In this document: positions 14,213 through 21,975 of the stretch, in pieces
Layout: each line of letters opens with the position of its first letter
How positions within the stretch are numbered: the stretch's first letter is position 1
Origin: UBA3774 sp045600025
Lineage (GTDB): Bacteria; Bacillota; Clostridia; Lachnospirales; Lachnospiraceae
DNA: 36,238 bases
Direction: 5' to 3'
Assembly: GCA_045600025.1 (NCBI GenBank)
Contig: JAZRXC010000003.1
Location: 1-36,238, forward strand
The notes under the pieces: generated by a model
The model's input: the letters and a program-made list of their open reading frames with translations, nothing else
The model's database searches: none
Told to the model about the DNA's origin: nothing
Made by a program: the position numbers and the translations under genes

Positions 14213-14614
14213 TTATACTCTTCTACGCTTGGGCGGACGGCATCCGTTGTGAGGAACGGGTGTAACGTCCTTAATGCTTACGACCTCTAAGCCACTTGCA
14301 GCCAGAGCGCGAATAGCAGCCTCTCGACCCGAACCGGGTCCCTTAACAAAAACGTCTACGGTCTTTAATCCATGTACCAAAGCGGCCTTAGTGGCAGTCT
14401 CTGCTGCCATCTGTGCTGCATAAGGAGTAGATTTCCTTGAACCTTTAAAGCCCAAGCCACCGGCACTTGCCCACGATAATGCATTACCCTGTGCATCTGT
14501 AAGGGTAACTATCGTGTTGTTGAAGGATGATTGAATATGTGCCTGGCCGTGTTCAACGTTTTTCTTGACATGTTTCTTTGTCACTTTTTTTGCTGATGAC
14601 ACTTTCTTTGCCAT
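14213..14614 (-). CDS. rpsK: 30S ribosomal protein S11
   Basis: This 133-residue protein is part of the 30S platform near the E site and interacts with S7 and S18. Canonical blocks include 'GQAHIQSSFNNTIVTLTDAQGN', 'SAGGLGFKGSRKSTPYAAQ' and the C-terminal 'VTPVPHNGCRPPKRRRV'. The N-terminus is a lysine-rich extension. The length is normal. A gap of 110 bases, unusually long for this cluster, separates it from rpsM; the end of that gap supplies the AAGGGAAGG ribosome binding site. Confidence 0.97.
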   Translation of the reverse strand: MAKKVSSAKKVTKKHVKKNVEHGQAHIQSSFNNTIVTLTDAQGNALSWASAGGLGFKGSRKSTPYAAQMAAETATKAALVHGLKTVDVFVKGPGSGREAAIRALAASGLEVVSIKDVTPVPHNGCRPPKRRRV

Positions 14615-14634
14615 TTCTAAACTAACCTTCCCTT

Positions 14635-14721
14635 ATGGGGTTCCTTTCATAATAATGTGAAACTTCAATGCTTTGATAAACGGATTAACTACCGTAGAAA
14701 GGGTAGCAATCAGTCTATCAG
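14635..14721 (-). promoter_or_regulatory. Structured intercistronic region between rpsM and rpsK
   Basis: On the minus strand TGATAGAC (14713-14720) can pair with GTTTATCA (14674-14681; one G-U). Inside, CTACC (14702-14706) pairs with GGTAG (14689-14693) with GATT/AATC between, making one long, bulged hairpin. A smaller TTTCA/TGAAA hairpin follows before the rpsK ribosome binding site. No T-run follows, so it is not a terminator. It may be a regulatory or processing site. Confidence 0.5.
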
Positions 14722-14724
14722 GTG

Positions 14725-15093
14725 TTACTTCTTCTTGTTGGCAACCGTCTTCTTAGGTCCCTTGCGTGTACGCGCATTGTTCTTGGTGTTCTGACCACGA
14801 ACAGGCAGGCCCTTTCTATGACGTATTCCGCGATAGCAACCAATCTCCTGAAGACGCTTGATATTCATAGCAGTCTCTCTGCGGAGATCACCCTCTACAA
14901 GATACTCGCCTTCGATAATCTCACGGATTGCGTTTACTTCGTCATCGGTAAGATCTTTTACGCGTGTATCGGGGTTAACTTTCGCTTTGGCCAGGATTTT
15001 TTCGGAAGAGGTTCTTCCTATACCGTAGATATACGTAAGTCCAATCTCGACACGCTTCTCTCTCGGTAAATCTACACCTGAAATACGAGCCAT
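14725..15093 (-). CDS. rpsM: 30S ribosomal protein S13
   Basis: This 122-residue protein of the 30S head contacts the P-site tRNA and the 50S subunit. It shows 'MARISGVDLPREKRVEIGLTYIYGIG' (given here by its start and end), the HhH-like N-terminal part, 'IKRLQEIGCYRGIRHRKGLPVRGQ' near 85-108, and the basic C-terminal tail 'TKNNARTRKGPKK'. Normal length. It follows rpmJ after 62 bases and has a GGAGG ribosome binding site 9 bases before the ATG. The gap in front holds a GTGCAC-TTATC-GTGCAC hairpin (15126-15142). Confidence 0.97.
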   Translation of the reverse strand: MARISGVDLPREKRVEIGLTYIYGIGRTSSEKILAKAKVNPDTRVKDLTDDEVNAIREIIEGEYLVEGDLRRETAMNIKRLQEIGCYRGIRHRKGLPVRGQNTKNNARTRKGPKKTVANKKK

Positions 15094-15155
15094 TCCCTAT
15101 GTTCCTCCTATCTTGATTTATATGTGCACGATAAGTGCACGAAACAAAGCTGTTA

Positions 15156-15269
15156 TCAGCCCTGTCTCTGCTTGTGCTTAGGATTCTCGCAGATAATGCG
15201 GATAGATCCCTTGCGCTTAATTACTTTGCATTTTTCGCAAATCGGCTTTACGGAAGATCTAACTTTCAT
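15156..15269 (-). CDS. rpmJ: 50S ribosomal protein L36
   Basis: This 37-residue protein is short enough to be missed by simple gene calls. It starts MKVRSSVKPICEKC and ends NPKHKQRQG. The zinc ligands Cys11, Cys14, Cys27 and His32 are all present, so it is the zinc-binding form. AAAGGAG precedes the ATG by about seven bases. It lies between infA and rpsM as in most bacteria and is the first gene behind a clear promoter. Confidence 0.97.
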   Translation of the reverse strand: MKVRSSVKPICEKCKVIKRKGSIRIICENPKHKQRQG

Positions 15270-15275
15270 AATATT

Positions 15276-15296
15276 ACTCCTTTCGTGCGGACGAAA
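15276..15296 (-). other. Small hairpin next to the rpmJ ribosome binding site
   Basis: TTTCGT and ACGAAA pair around CCGC just upstream of, and touching, the AAAGGAG site of rpmJ. With the new 5' end made by the nearby promoter it would be near the start of the transcript and could protect it or tune translation. Confidence 0.4.
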
Positions 15297-15300
15297 AATT

Positions 15301-15329
15301 ATTATAGCATCTTATCTTAAAACTGGCAA
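15301..15329 (-). promoter_or_regulatory. Internal promoter before rpmJ (alpha operon)
   Basis: On the minus strand, -35 TTGCCA (15324-15329), a 17-base spacer and a perfect -10 TATAAT (15301-15306) lie in the 65-base gap after infA. It should add transcription of rpmJ-rpsM-rpsK-rpsD-rpoA-rplQ. Confidence 0.85.
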
Positions 15330-15334
15330 GCACT

Positions 15335-15553
15335 TTATTTATCACGCCAAATGATGCGTCCCTTGGACAAATCATACGGTGAAAGTTCCATCGTTACCTT
15401 GTCGCCGGGCAGTATGCGGATGTAGTGCATGCGAAGCTTTCCGCTGATATGTGCCAGTACCTGATGTCCATTTTCGAGTTCTACTTTAAACATTGCGTTA
15501 GGCAGTTTCTCGACAACGGTGCCTTCGATTTCGATGACATCGGATTTAGACAT
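15335..15553 (-). CDS. infA: Translation initiation factor IF-1
   Basis: This 72-residue single S1/OB-fold protein binds the 30S A site during initiation. It shows 'IEGTVVEKLPNAMFKVELENGH', 'AHISGKLRMHYIRILPGDKV' and 'LSPYDLSKGRIIWRDK', all canonical. Length is exact for the family. It lies 18 bases after map; no KOW-domain gene stands between map and infA, although many Clostridia have one there. Confidence 0.97.
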   Translation of the reverse strand: MSKSDVIEIEGTVVEKLPNAMFKVELENGHQVLAHISGKLRMHYIRILPGDKVTMELSPYDLSKGRIIWRDK

Positions 15554-15571
15554 TAAATTCCTCCCTAAATG

Positions 15572-16324
15572 TTACCTGATTGTCAGGATTTCCGGATCAC
15601 CATCGGTGATCAGTATTGTGTTTTCATAATGTGCTGATAATGAGCCGTCAGATGTTACTACTGTCCAGTCATCATCGAGCCAATCGACATCGCTTCTGCC
15701 CATGTTAATCATCGGCTCAACTGCGAGAGTCATACCGGGGCGAAGTAAGATGCCCTTTGCCTTCATGTGAAAATTCGGAACCTCCGGATCTTCGTGAAGG
15801 TGTGTGCCGATTCCGTGTCCGACCAAATCCGTTACTATTCCGTAGCCGTATTTGTCAGCGTGGTCGGCGATTGCATTTGAAATATCATAGAGATGATTGC
15901 CGGCTTTGGCTTTCTTTAAGCCTTCGAAGAAGCATTCTCTGGTTACTCTGATGAGCTGCTCAGCTTCGCTTGATATTGCGCCAACCGCAAATGTCCTTGC
16001 TGCGTCACTGTGGTAACCTTTGAAAATCATTCCGGCATCAAGGCTTACTATGTCGCCTTCTTTTATGATGCGGTGCTTGCTCGGTATTCCGTGAACAACT
16101 TCGTCATTGACTGATACACATATCGATGCGGGGTAGCCATTGTAATTAAGGAAATTCGGTATACCGCCGAGCCTTCTGATAATGCTTTCACCGAGTTTAT
16201 CTATGTCTTTGGTAGTCATTCCGGGGTGAAGGGCTTCTTCCAGTTCTTCAAATACCTGTGAGAGCCTGTGACCGGATTCACGCATCAGCTCGATTTCATG
16301 TTGTGTCTTAATAGTAACAGCCAT
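15572..16324 (-). CDS. map: Methionine aminopeptidase, type I
   Basis: This 250-residue cytoplasmic metalloenzyme removes the N-terminal methionine of new proteins. It has the pita-bread fold of M24A peptidases, with metal ligands in 'SLDAGMIFKGYHSDAAR' (two Asp), 'GHGIGTHLHEDP' (His), 'AVEPM' (Glu) and 'HYENTILIT' (Glu). The substrate-binding His in 'GYPASICVSVNDEVVHG' is present. There is no N-terminal SEC-C zinc motif. The ATG overlaps the adk stop by one base (TAATG), so translation is coupled. The neighbourhood secY-adk-map-infA is standard. Confidence 0.96.
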   Translation of the reverse strand: MAVTIKTQHEIELMRESGHRLSQVFEELEEALHPGMTTKDIDKLGESIIRRLGGIPNFLNYNGYPASICVSVNDEVVHGIPSKHRIIKEGDIVSLDAGMIFKGYHSDAARTFAVGAISSEAEQLIRVTRECFFEGLKKAKAGNHLYDISNAIADHADKYGYGIVTDLVGHGIGTHLHEDPEVPNFHMKAKGILLRPGMTLAVEPMINMGRSDVDWLDDDWTVVTSDGSLSAHYENTILITDGDPEILTIR

Positions 16325-16965
16325 TATTTGAGCTTTCCGATGATATCTTCAAATACTTTTTCAGGATCCTGCGTACCATCTATATCAACGAGCTTGCCTG
16401 CCTTTTGATAATAATCAATAAGCGGTTGTGTCTGCTCATGATAGGTATTAAGTCTTGCCTTAACGGTTTCTTCTTTATCATCTGCACGAATGATAAGTTC
16501 AGCTCCGCATGCGTCGCAGATTCCTTCCTTTTTAGGCGGAACCGCAACTACGTGGAAGCTTGCGCCACACTTAGGGCATACTCTTCTTCCGCCCATACGG
16601 CCGATGATTACTTCATCCGGAACATCAATGTTTACTGCTGCATCAAGTTCCTGTCCGGAAGCGGTAAGCGCTTGGGTAAGCTTCTCGGCCTGAGGGATTG
16701 AACGAGGGAATCCGTCAAGTACGTAACCGCCTGCGCAGTCATCCTGAGAAATGCGATCCATAAGGAGGCCGACTGTAAGCTCATCAGGTACAAGAGCGCC
16801 TGCGTCCATATAGGACTTTGCCTTTTTACCAAGTTCGGTTCCTGCAGCTATATTTGCCCTGAAAATATCTCCTGTGGAAATATGCGGTACATTAAATTCT
16901 GCTGCAACCTTTTTGGCCTGGGTACCTTTTCCTGCGCCGGGGGCGCCGAGTAATATAAGCTTCAT
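16324..16965 (-). CDS. adk: Adenylate kinase (zinc-containing lid)
   Basis: This 213-residue enzyme interconverts ATP + AMP and 2 ADP. The P-loop GAPGAGKGT is at residues 7-15, followed by 'HISTGDIFRANI' and 'DGFPRSIPQA'. The lid carries four cysteines, CPKC and CDAC, typical of the Gram-positive zinc lid. Normal length for the long form. It comes 63 bases after secY; this gap contains a GC-rich hairpin (16991-17022). A GGAGG lies just before the ATG. Confidence 0.97.
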   Translation of the reverse strand: MKLILLGAPGAGKGTQAKKVAAEFNVPHISTGDIFRANIAAGTELGKKAKSYMDAGALVPDELTVGLLMDRISQDDCAGGYVLDGFPRSIPQAEKLTQALTASGQELDAAVNIDVPDEVIIGRMGGRRVCPKCGASFHVVAVPPKKEGICDACGAELIIRADDKEETVKARLNTYHEQTQPLIDYYQKAGKLVDIDGTQDPEKVFEDIIGKLK

Positions 16966-16990
16966 ATCTACCTCCTATAAGGAAAGCCTA

Positions 16991-17022
16991 AGGCCGCCGC
17001 GCGAAAATGTGCGCGATGGCCT
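16991..17022 (-). other. GC-rich hairpin between secY and adk
   Basis: AGGCC and GGCCT close a stem whose inner part pairs CGCGC with GCGCG around a 7-base loop. No T-run follows on the minus strand, so it is not a typical terminator. It might stabilise or partly attenuate the transcript before adk. Confidence 0.45.
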
Positions 17023-17028
17023 GATTAA

Positions 17029-18354
17029 TTAATCGTCTAAGAATCCTTTGTAGTTTCTGATAACCATCATGGATTCAATCTGCTTAAGGGTTTCGATTAC
17101 TACACCAACTATGATGATAAGTGAAGTACCGAAGAAGCAAAGTGAGCTGCCTACACCTGACAGACCGGTCAGTATGATAGGAACGATTGCAATGATCAAA
17201 AGTCCTATTGCGCCGATTACGATAATGTAATTCAGCACGCCTTCCAGATAATCTGAAGTGGGCTTACCGGGTCTGATACCGGGAACAAATCCGCCCTGCT
17301 TTTTCATGTTATTTGCCACTTCTACCGGATTGAAAGTAATCGAGGTGTAGAAATATGCAAAGAATATAAGCAGGAGTATGTATACCAAAAGTCCGATTGA
17401 ATAAATGGGCTCATTGGGGTTGCACCAGCTGCTCTGCTGAAGTCCCTTAATAATGTGGCCGCCTACTGTTGTAGGTGTTGTGTAATTCAGTCCCGTGAAG
17501 CTTGCAATGATTGCCGGAAGTGACAGCAGTGATGAAGCAAAGATTACGGGAATAACGCCTGCAGTATTTACCTTAATCGGAATATTGCTTGACTGTCCGC
17601 CGACCATTCTTCTGCCTGACATACGCTGTGCGTACTGAACCGGAATTCTGCGCTCGCCATCCTGAAGATATACAACAAAGATGACAAGACCGAATATCAG
17701 GGCCAAAATAAGCAGTGAAATAAGTACTCCTATAGCGAAGTGCTGACCCTTTACGAAGGTGTTGTACATAGTCATAAGATCCTGAGGCAGACCGGATACG
17801 ATGTTTATAAGAAGGAGGATTGAAATACCGTTTCCTACTCCTCTGTCGGTAATCTGCTCGCCGATCCACATGAGTAATGCACTACCTGCGGTCATAATCA
17901 GCGCTACAAGCGCTACGTTGTACCAAGTATAGTTCGTGAGATAGCTTGAACCGAATCCAATAGCCATAGATACTGACTGAATAAGTGCCAGTACTATAGT
18001 CAGGTAACGGGTAATCTTGTTGATTATTTTACGTCCCTCTTCGCCTTCCTTCTGGAGCTCTTCGAGCTTGGGAATAGCTATTGTAAGGAGCTGTACAATA
18101 ATCGAGCTTGTGATGTACGGTGAAATGCTGAGTGCAAATATCGACATCGTTGTAAAAGATCCGCCTGTTATCGTATTGAAGAAGTTAAATGCTGAGGTAG
18201 ACTGATTTGACCACCATGATTTAACGAGTTCAACGTTGACACCGGGAGTCGTAATCTGACAGCCGATACGAACGATAACCAGCATCACAAACGTAAACAG
18301 AAGCCTTTTACGAATCTCCGCTACCGAAAATGCTTTACGCAGGGTTTGGATCAT
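17029..18354 (-). CDS. secY: Protein translocase subunit SecY
   Basis: This 441-residue protein forms the channel of the Sec translocon. Ten hydrophobic segments can be followed, with the plug-region-like 'FNFFNTITGGSFTTMSIFALSISPYITSSII' block (given by ends) and cytoplasmic loops 'YVQDGERRIPVQYAQRM'-like (here VYLQDGERRIPVQYAQ) and 'MKKQGGFVPGIRPGKPTSDYL', which bind SecA and ribosomes in the family. Length is normal. It starts one base after the rplO stop codon, so it is translationally coupled to it. Confidence 0.97.
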   Translation of the reverse strand: MIQTLRKAFSVAEIRKRLLFTFVMLVIVRIGCQITTPGVNVELVKSWWSNQSTSAFNFFNTITGGSFTTMSIFALSISPYITSSIIVQLLTIAIPKLEELQKEGEEGRKIINKITRYLTIVLALIQSVSMAIGFGSSYLTNYTWYNVALVALIMTAGSALLMWIGEQITDRGVGNGISILLLINIVSGLPQDLMTMYNTFVKGQHFAIGVLISLLILALIFGLVIFVVYLQDGERRIPVQYAQRMSGRRMVGGQSSNIPIKVNTAGVIPVIFASSLLSLPAIIASFTGLNYTTPTTVGGHIIKGLQQSSWCNPNEPIYSIGLLVYILLLIFFAYFYTSITFNPVEVANNMKKQGGFVPGIRPGKPTSDYLEGVLNYIIVIGAIGLLIIAIVPIILTGLSGVGSSLCFFGTSLIIIVGVVIETLKQIESMMVIRNYKGFLDD

Positions 18355-18355
18355 C

Positions 18356-18796
18356 TTATACCTCCTCTGCTGTGCCGCCTAACTCTTCTATCTTAGCCTT
18401 TGCGCTTTCGCTGTAGGCCTGCACTTTTACGTTGAGCTTCTTTGTAAGTTCGCCGTTGCCGAGAATCTTAACTCCATCCTGAGCGTTCTTGATAACGCCT
18501 GTTGCAAGGAGTGTCTCAACCGTAACCTCTGCACCATCTTCAAAACGGTTCAGAGCACTGAGGTTGATGGCAACGATATGCTTGGTATTGATGTTGGTGA
18601 AGCCTCTCTTAGGGAGACGACGGTACAGAGGCATCTGGCCGCCTTCAAATCCTATACGAGGTGCACCACTACGAGCCTTCTGGCCCTTGTGTCCCTTACC
18701 GGCTGTCTTGCCGTTGCCTGATGCATGACCGCGTCCGCGACGGAAGTTGTCACTGTGTACAGAGCCTGCTGCGGGGCTTAAATTAGATAAATTCAT
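18356..18796 (-). CDS. rplO: 50S ribosomal protein L15
   Basis: This 146-residue protein binds 23S rRNA late in 50S assembly. The Gly-rich N-terminus ('RRGRGHASGNGKTAGKGHKG', 'RSGAPRIGFEGGQMPLYRRLPKRGF') and C-terminal 'LTKKLNVKVQAYSESAKAKIEELGG' are characteristic. Normal length. It follows rpmD after 11 bases and precedes secY by one base, the standard spc order. Confidence 0.97.
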   Translation of the reverse strand: MNLSNLSPAAGSVHSDNFRRGRGHASGNGKTAGKGHKGQKARSGAPRIGFEGGQMPLYRRLPKRGFTNINTKHIVAINLSALNRFEDGAEVTVETLLATGVIKNAQDGVKILGNGELTKKLNVKVQAYSESAKAKIEELGGTAEEV

Positions 18797-18807
18797 ATCG
18801 CGCCTCC

Positions 18808-18996
18808 TTATGCCTCTTCAACTTTAAGAAGGTAGCTAACCTGTGCAATCATGCCACGGGTTGCGCCGTTATCAGGCAGAGTAACTGTCTGATGAAGCTT
18901 CTTAAGGCCGAGAGCCTCTACTGTCTTTTTGTGCTTGGGAACCGCACCAATGGTGGATTTCACTAAGGTAATGTTTAATTTCTTTTCTTCTGCCAT
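18808..18996 (-). CDS. rpmD: 50S ribosomal protein L30
   Basis: This 62-residue small ferredoxin-like protein shows 'KLNITLVKSTIGAVPKHKKTVEALGL' (ends of the block) and 'QTVTLPDNGATRGMIAQVSYLLKVEE'. Length fits the short bacterial form. It stands between rpsE and rplO with gaps of 13 and 11 bases. A GGAGG precedes the ATG. Confidence 0.96.
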   Translation of the reverse strand: MAEEKKLNITLVKSTIGAVPKHKKTVEALGLKKLHQTVTLPDNGATRGMIAQVSYLLKVEEA

Positions 18997-19009
18997 GTCA
19001 AATCCCTCC

Positions 19010-19513
19010 TTACTGCAGCTCAGCTATTGACTTATTGCGAAGTCTGGCAACTTCTTCGGGAGTCTTAAGAGCCTTAAGACCTGCGATAGTTGCAAGCACT
19101 ACGTTCTGCTTGTTGTTAGAACCGAGTGACTTGGTACGAATGTTCTTGATGCCTGCAAGTTCCATAACCGCACGGGCAGGACCACCTGCGATAACACCGG
19201 TACCTTCGGGAGCGCGCTTGAGCATAACTACTGCGCTGCCGTATTTACCTGTGAAATCATGAGGGATACTGTTGTTCTCATCAATTGCAATCTCAACCAT
19301 AGCCTTCTTGGCAGCTTCCTTTCCCTTGCGGATAGCTTCGGGAATTTCTACAGCTTTGCCTACTCCGGCTCCTACATGACCGGCACCGTCACCTACTACT
19401 ACAAGAGCAGTAAAGCGGCTGTTACGTCCACCTTTAACGGTCTTACTAACACGCTTTAAGGCAACTACCTTGTCCTGTAATTCGTTTTCTTCGTTGTTAA
19501 AATTGTCTCTCAT
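19010..19513 (-). CDS. rpsE: 30S ribosomal protein S5
   Basis: This 167-residue protein acts in mRNA entry and translational accuracy. The N-terminal double-stranded RNA-binding-like domain has 'RVSKTVKGGRNSRFTALVVVGDGAGHVG' (ends of the block), and the C-terminal part has 'RAPEGTGVIAGGPARAVMELAGIKN' and 'TKSLGSNNKQNVVLAT'. The residue pattern around 'GGRNSRF' is intact. Normal length. Gaps are 11 bases to rplR and 13 to rpmD. Confidence 0.97.
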   Translation of the reverse strand: MRDNFNNEENELQDKVVALKRVSKTVKGGRNSRFTALVVVGDGAGHVGAGVGKAVEIPEAIRKGKEAAKKAMVEIAIDENNSIPHDFTGKYGSAVVMLKRAPEGTGVIAGGPARAVMELAGIKNIRTKSLGSNNKQNVVLATIAGLKALKTPEEVARLRNKSIAELQ

Positions 19514-19524
19514 GCTGTCCTCCT

Positions 19525-19893
19525 TTAGAACTCAAGTCCTGCTTCACGGGCAGCTTCTGCCAGAGCCTGAACTTTTCCGTGATAGATATAACCGCCACGA
19601 TCGAATACTACGGTGTTAATACCCTTCTCGAGTGCACGCTTAGCTATTACTGTTCCAAGATAGGAAGCAGCAGCAACATCATTTGTCTTTGAGAGCTCAC
19701 CCTTAACCTCTTTTTCTGTGGTAGCTGCGGAAACAAGGGTCGTCTTTGTCTCATCGTCAATAATCTGAGCATACATATGCATGTTGCTGCGGAATACTGC
19801 GAGACGAGGACGCTCAGCGGTTCCAAGGAAACGATTGCGGATTCTGCTGTGCTTCTTAATACGATTAACTGCTTTTGAATCTTTTTTAACCAT
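19525..19893 (-). CDS. rplR: 50S ribosomal protein L18
   Basis: This 122-residue protein binds 5S rRNA together with L5. It shows 'RIKKHSRIRNRFLGTAERPRLAVFRSNMH' (ends), 'MYAQIIDDETKTTLVSA' and the C-terminal 'VVFDRGGYIYHGKVQALAEAAREAGLEF'. The length is normal. It lies 21 bases after rplF. A GGAGG stands before the ATG. Confidence 0.97.
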   Translation of the reverse strand: MVKKDSKAVNRIKKHSRIRNRFLGTAERPRLAVFRSNMHMYAQIIDDETKTTLVSAATTEKEVKGELSKTNDVAAASYLGTVIAKRALEKGINTVVFDRGGYIYHGKVQALAEAAREAGLEF

Positions 19894-19914
19894 TTTCGCT
19901 TATGCCTCCTTTCC

Positions 19915-20454
19915 TTACTTACCGGCCTTACCAACCTTGCGGCGGATGTGCTCATCTGAATACTTAATACCTTTGCCCTTATAAGGTTCAGGTCCTCTCT
20001 TACCGCGGATCTCTGCTGCGTACTGACCAACTTTTTCTTTGTCGATACCTGCTACGGTAATCTTGTTGTTATCAGTTACGGTAACTTCGATGCCTTCGGG
20101 GTCTTCCATCTCTACCGGATGTGAATAGCCAAGTGTGAGCTGAAGGGTCTTACCTGTCTTAGCGGCACGGTAGCCGACGCCATTGATCTCAAGCTCTTTC
20201 TTGTAGCCTTCTGATACTCCGATAACCATGTTGTTAACAAGGCTTCTTGTAAGTCCGTGAAGAGCCTTGTTTCTCTTAAGATCGTTGGGACGAGATACTG
20301 TGATCTCTGCACCCTCAATCTTAATCTCCATCTCTGAAGGAAGTACTCTTTCGAGAGTTCCTTTAGGGCCCTTTACAGTCACTTTGTTATTTTCTGCGAT
20401 TTCTACAGTTACACCTGCGGGAATCGCGATAGGCATTTTTCCAATACGTGACAT
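19915..20454 (-). CDS. rplF: 50S ribosomal protein L6
   Basis: This 179-residue protein consists of two related domains that bind 23S rRNA near the factor-binding site. Canonical blocks are 'MSRIGKMPIAIPAGV', 'VKGPKGTLER', 'LHGLTRSLVNNMVIGVSEGYKKELEI' (ends), and the C-terminal 'RGKRGPEPYKGKGIKYSDEHIRRKVGKAG'-type tail (key residues only). Normal length. It is 26 bases after rpsH and 21 before rplR. Confidence 0.97.
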   Translation of the reverse strand: MSRIGKMPIAIPAGVTVEIAENNKVTVKGPKGTLERVLPSEMEIKIEGAEITVSRPNDLKRNKALHGLTRSLVNNMVIGVSEGYKKELEINGVGYRAAKTGKTLQLTLGYSHPVEMEDPEGIEVTVTDNNKITVAGIDKEKVGQYAAEIRGKRGPEPYKGKGIKYSDEHIRRKVGKAGK

Positions 20455-20480
20455 TTTCGCCGTTCTCCTTTAATTTGTTA

Positions 20481-20882
20481 TTACCAAATGTAAGCGAGAA
20501 CTTCACCACCAACGTTCTTAGCACGTGCCTCTTTGTCGGTCAGAACGCCTTCATTTGTAGAAATGATTGCGATGCCGAGGCCGCCGAGAACCTTAGGGAG
20601 TTCCTGTGCGCTTGCATATACGCGCAGACCGGGTTTGCTGATCTTCTTAAGACCGGTAAGAATCTTTTCGTTCTTATCTGCACCATACTTTAAGGTAATG
20701 GTAATGGTCTTAGCAGCTCCGTCTGCAGTTTCTGTGAAATCTGCAATGTAGCCTTCTTCTTTAAGAATACGAGCTATTGAAAGCTTGATGTTGGAAGAGG
20801 GAACATCAACAGTGTCGTGCTTTGCAGTATTCGCATTACGAATTCTGGTGAGCATATCAGCAATAGGATCACTCATAGTCAT
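20481..20882 (-). CDS. rpsH: 30S ribosomal protein S8
   Basis: This 133-residue primary 16S rRNA-binding protein regulates the spc operon in E. coli by binding a site near rplE. It shows 'MSDPIADMLTRIRNANTAKHD', 'DVPSSNIKLSIARILKEEGYI' and the C-terminal 'GIAIISTNEGVLTDKEAR...GGEVLAYIW'. The start could be either the first ATG (MTMSDP) or the third codon; the first is given. Normal length. It follows rpsN by 18 bases. Confidence 0.97.
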   Translation of the reverse strand: MTMSDPIADMLTRIRNANTAKHDTVDVPSSNIKLSIARILKEEGYIADFTETADGAAKTITITLKYGADKNEKILTGLKKISKPGLRVYASAQELPKVLGGLGIAIISTNEGVLTDKEARAKNVGGEVLAYIW

Positions 20883-20900
20883 GATATTTTCCTCCTTCCT

Positions 20901-21086
20901 TTACCAGCTTGCTTTGCGAACTCCGGGGATCTCGCCCTTGTATGCGAGCTCGCGGAAGCAAATTCTGCAGATACCATATTTTCTTAAATAAGCGTGAGGA
21001 CGACCGCAAATCTTGCAACGAGTGTATTCTCTGGTAGAGAACTTTGCGGGACGCTGCTGCTTAATTTTCATAGAAGTTTTTGCCAT
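20901..21086 (-). CDS. rpsN: 30S ribosomal protein S14, zinc-binding type (type Z)
   Basis: This 61-residue protein of the 30S head has two CxxC pairs (CKIC and CRIC) that bind one zinc ion, and ends GEIPGVRKASW as in all type Z copies. The start at 21086 is chosen because AAGGAGG lies six bases upstream and because homologues begin MAKTSM; the open frame continues to 21191 but overlaps rplE. A zinc-free S14 could exist elsewhere; none is in this window. Gaps: 10 bases after rplE, 18 before rpsH. Confidence 0.96.
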   Translation of the reverse strand: MAKTSMKIKQQRPAKFSTREYTRCKICGRPHAYLRKYGICRICFRELAYKGEIPGVRKASW

Positions 21087-21096
21087 GATATCCTCC

Positions 21097-21639
21097 TTAA
21101 TTCTTCTCGAAAGGCATATTGAACAGCTTGAGCAGTTCACGAGCCTCTTCGTCGGTCTGGGCTGTGGTAACAAAGATAATATCCATTCCACGAACCTTAT
21201 CTACCTTATCGTACTCAACTTCAGGGAATATAAGCTGCTCTTTGATTCCGAGAGCATAATTTCCTCTGCCGTCAAATGCATCGGGATTAACACCGCGGAA
21301 GTCACGAACACGAGGCAGTGCCAGGTTGATGAGACGATCCATAAAATCGTACATCTTCTCGCCACGAAGGGTTACCTTGCAGCCGATGTTCATACCTTCA
21401 CGAATTTTGAAGTTAGCAATTGACTTCTTTGCCTTGGTAATAACGGGCTTCTGTCCGGTGATGAGCTGCATATCAGCTACTGCGCTCTCGAGAAGCTTAG
21501 CGTTCTCTTTTGCTTCACCTACGCCCATATTTACAACGATCTTGTCCATCTTGGGGATCTGCATCACGTTCTTGTAACCGAATTTCTTCTGAAGAGCGGG
21601 AGCAATCTCATTTGTATAAGTTTCTTTTAATCTACTCAA
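21097..21639 (-). CDS. rplE: 50S ribosomal protein L5
   Basis: This 180-residue protein binds 5S rRNA and contacts the P-site tRNA. It shows 'FGYKNVMQIPKMDKIVVNMGVGEA' (ends), 'ITGQKPVITKAKKSIANFKIREG', 'CKVTLRGEKMYDFMDRLI' and 'RDFRGVNPDAFDGRGNYALGI'. Normal length. It lies between rplX (14-base gap) and rpsN (10-base gap), the standard spc order. Confidence 0.97.
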   Translation of the reverse strand: MSRLKETYTNEIAPALQKKFGYKNVMQIPKMDKIVVNMGVGEAKENAKLLESAVADMQLITGQKPVITKAKKSIANFKIREGMNIGCKVTLRGEKMYDFMDRLINLALPRVRDFRGVNPDAFDGRGNYALGIKEQLIFPEVEYDKVDKVRGMDIIFVTTAQTDEEARELLKLFNMPFEKN

Positions 21640-21653
21640 CTTAAATGACCTCC

Positions 21654-21965
21654 TTAATCGATGACAGATCCATCTGTCTTGGCAACACGAACCTTCTTGC
21701 CATCTACTACCTTGAAGCCTACGCGGGTGGGCTTGTCTTTTACAAGAAGCATAACATTAGAAATGTCGATAAAACCTTCCATTTTCTGAATGCCGCCGGT
21801 GGGATTCTGTCCCTGCTGCTTCTTGTGCTTGGTAATCATATTGACGTCTTTTACTATGATGCGGCCGTTCTTGTGATCGATCTTAAGAACTTCACCTTCA
21901 TGGCCCTTGTAGTGCCCGGCAATTACGCGAACATTATCGCCTACTTTAATCTTTGATGTAGCCAT
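21654..21965 (-). CDS. rplX: 50S ribosomal protein L24
   Basis: This 103-residue assembly-initiator protein of the 50S subunit contains a KOW motif near the N-terminus ('KVGDNVRVIAGHYKGHEGEVLKI') followed by 'KNGRIIVKDVNMITKHKKQ' and 'NPTGGIQKMEGFIDISNVML'. The start at 21965 is used because AAGGAGG is six bases upstream and the family begins here; a longer open frame to 21995 would overlap rplN. Gap to rplE: 14 bases. Confidence 0.96.
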   Translation of the reverse strand: MATSKIKVGDNVRVIAGHYKGHEGEVLKIDHKNGRIIVKDVNMITKHKKQQGQNPTGGIQKMEGFIDISNVMLLVKDKPTRVGFKVVDGKKVRVAKTDGSVID

Positions 21966-21975
21966 GTCGTCCTCC

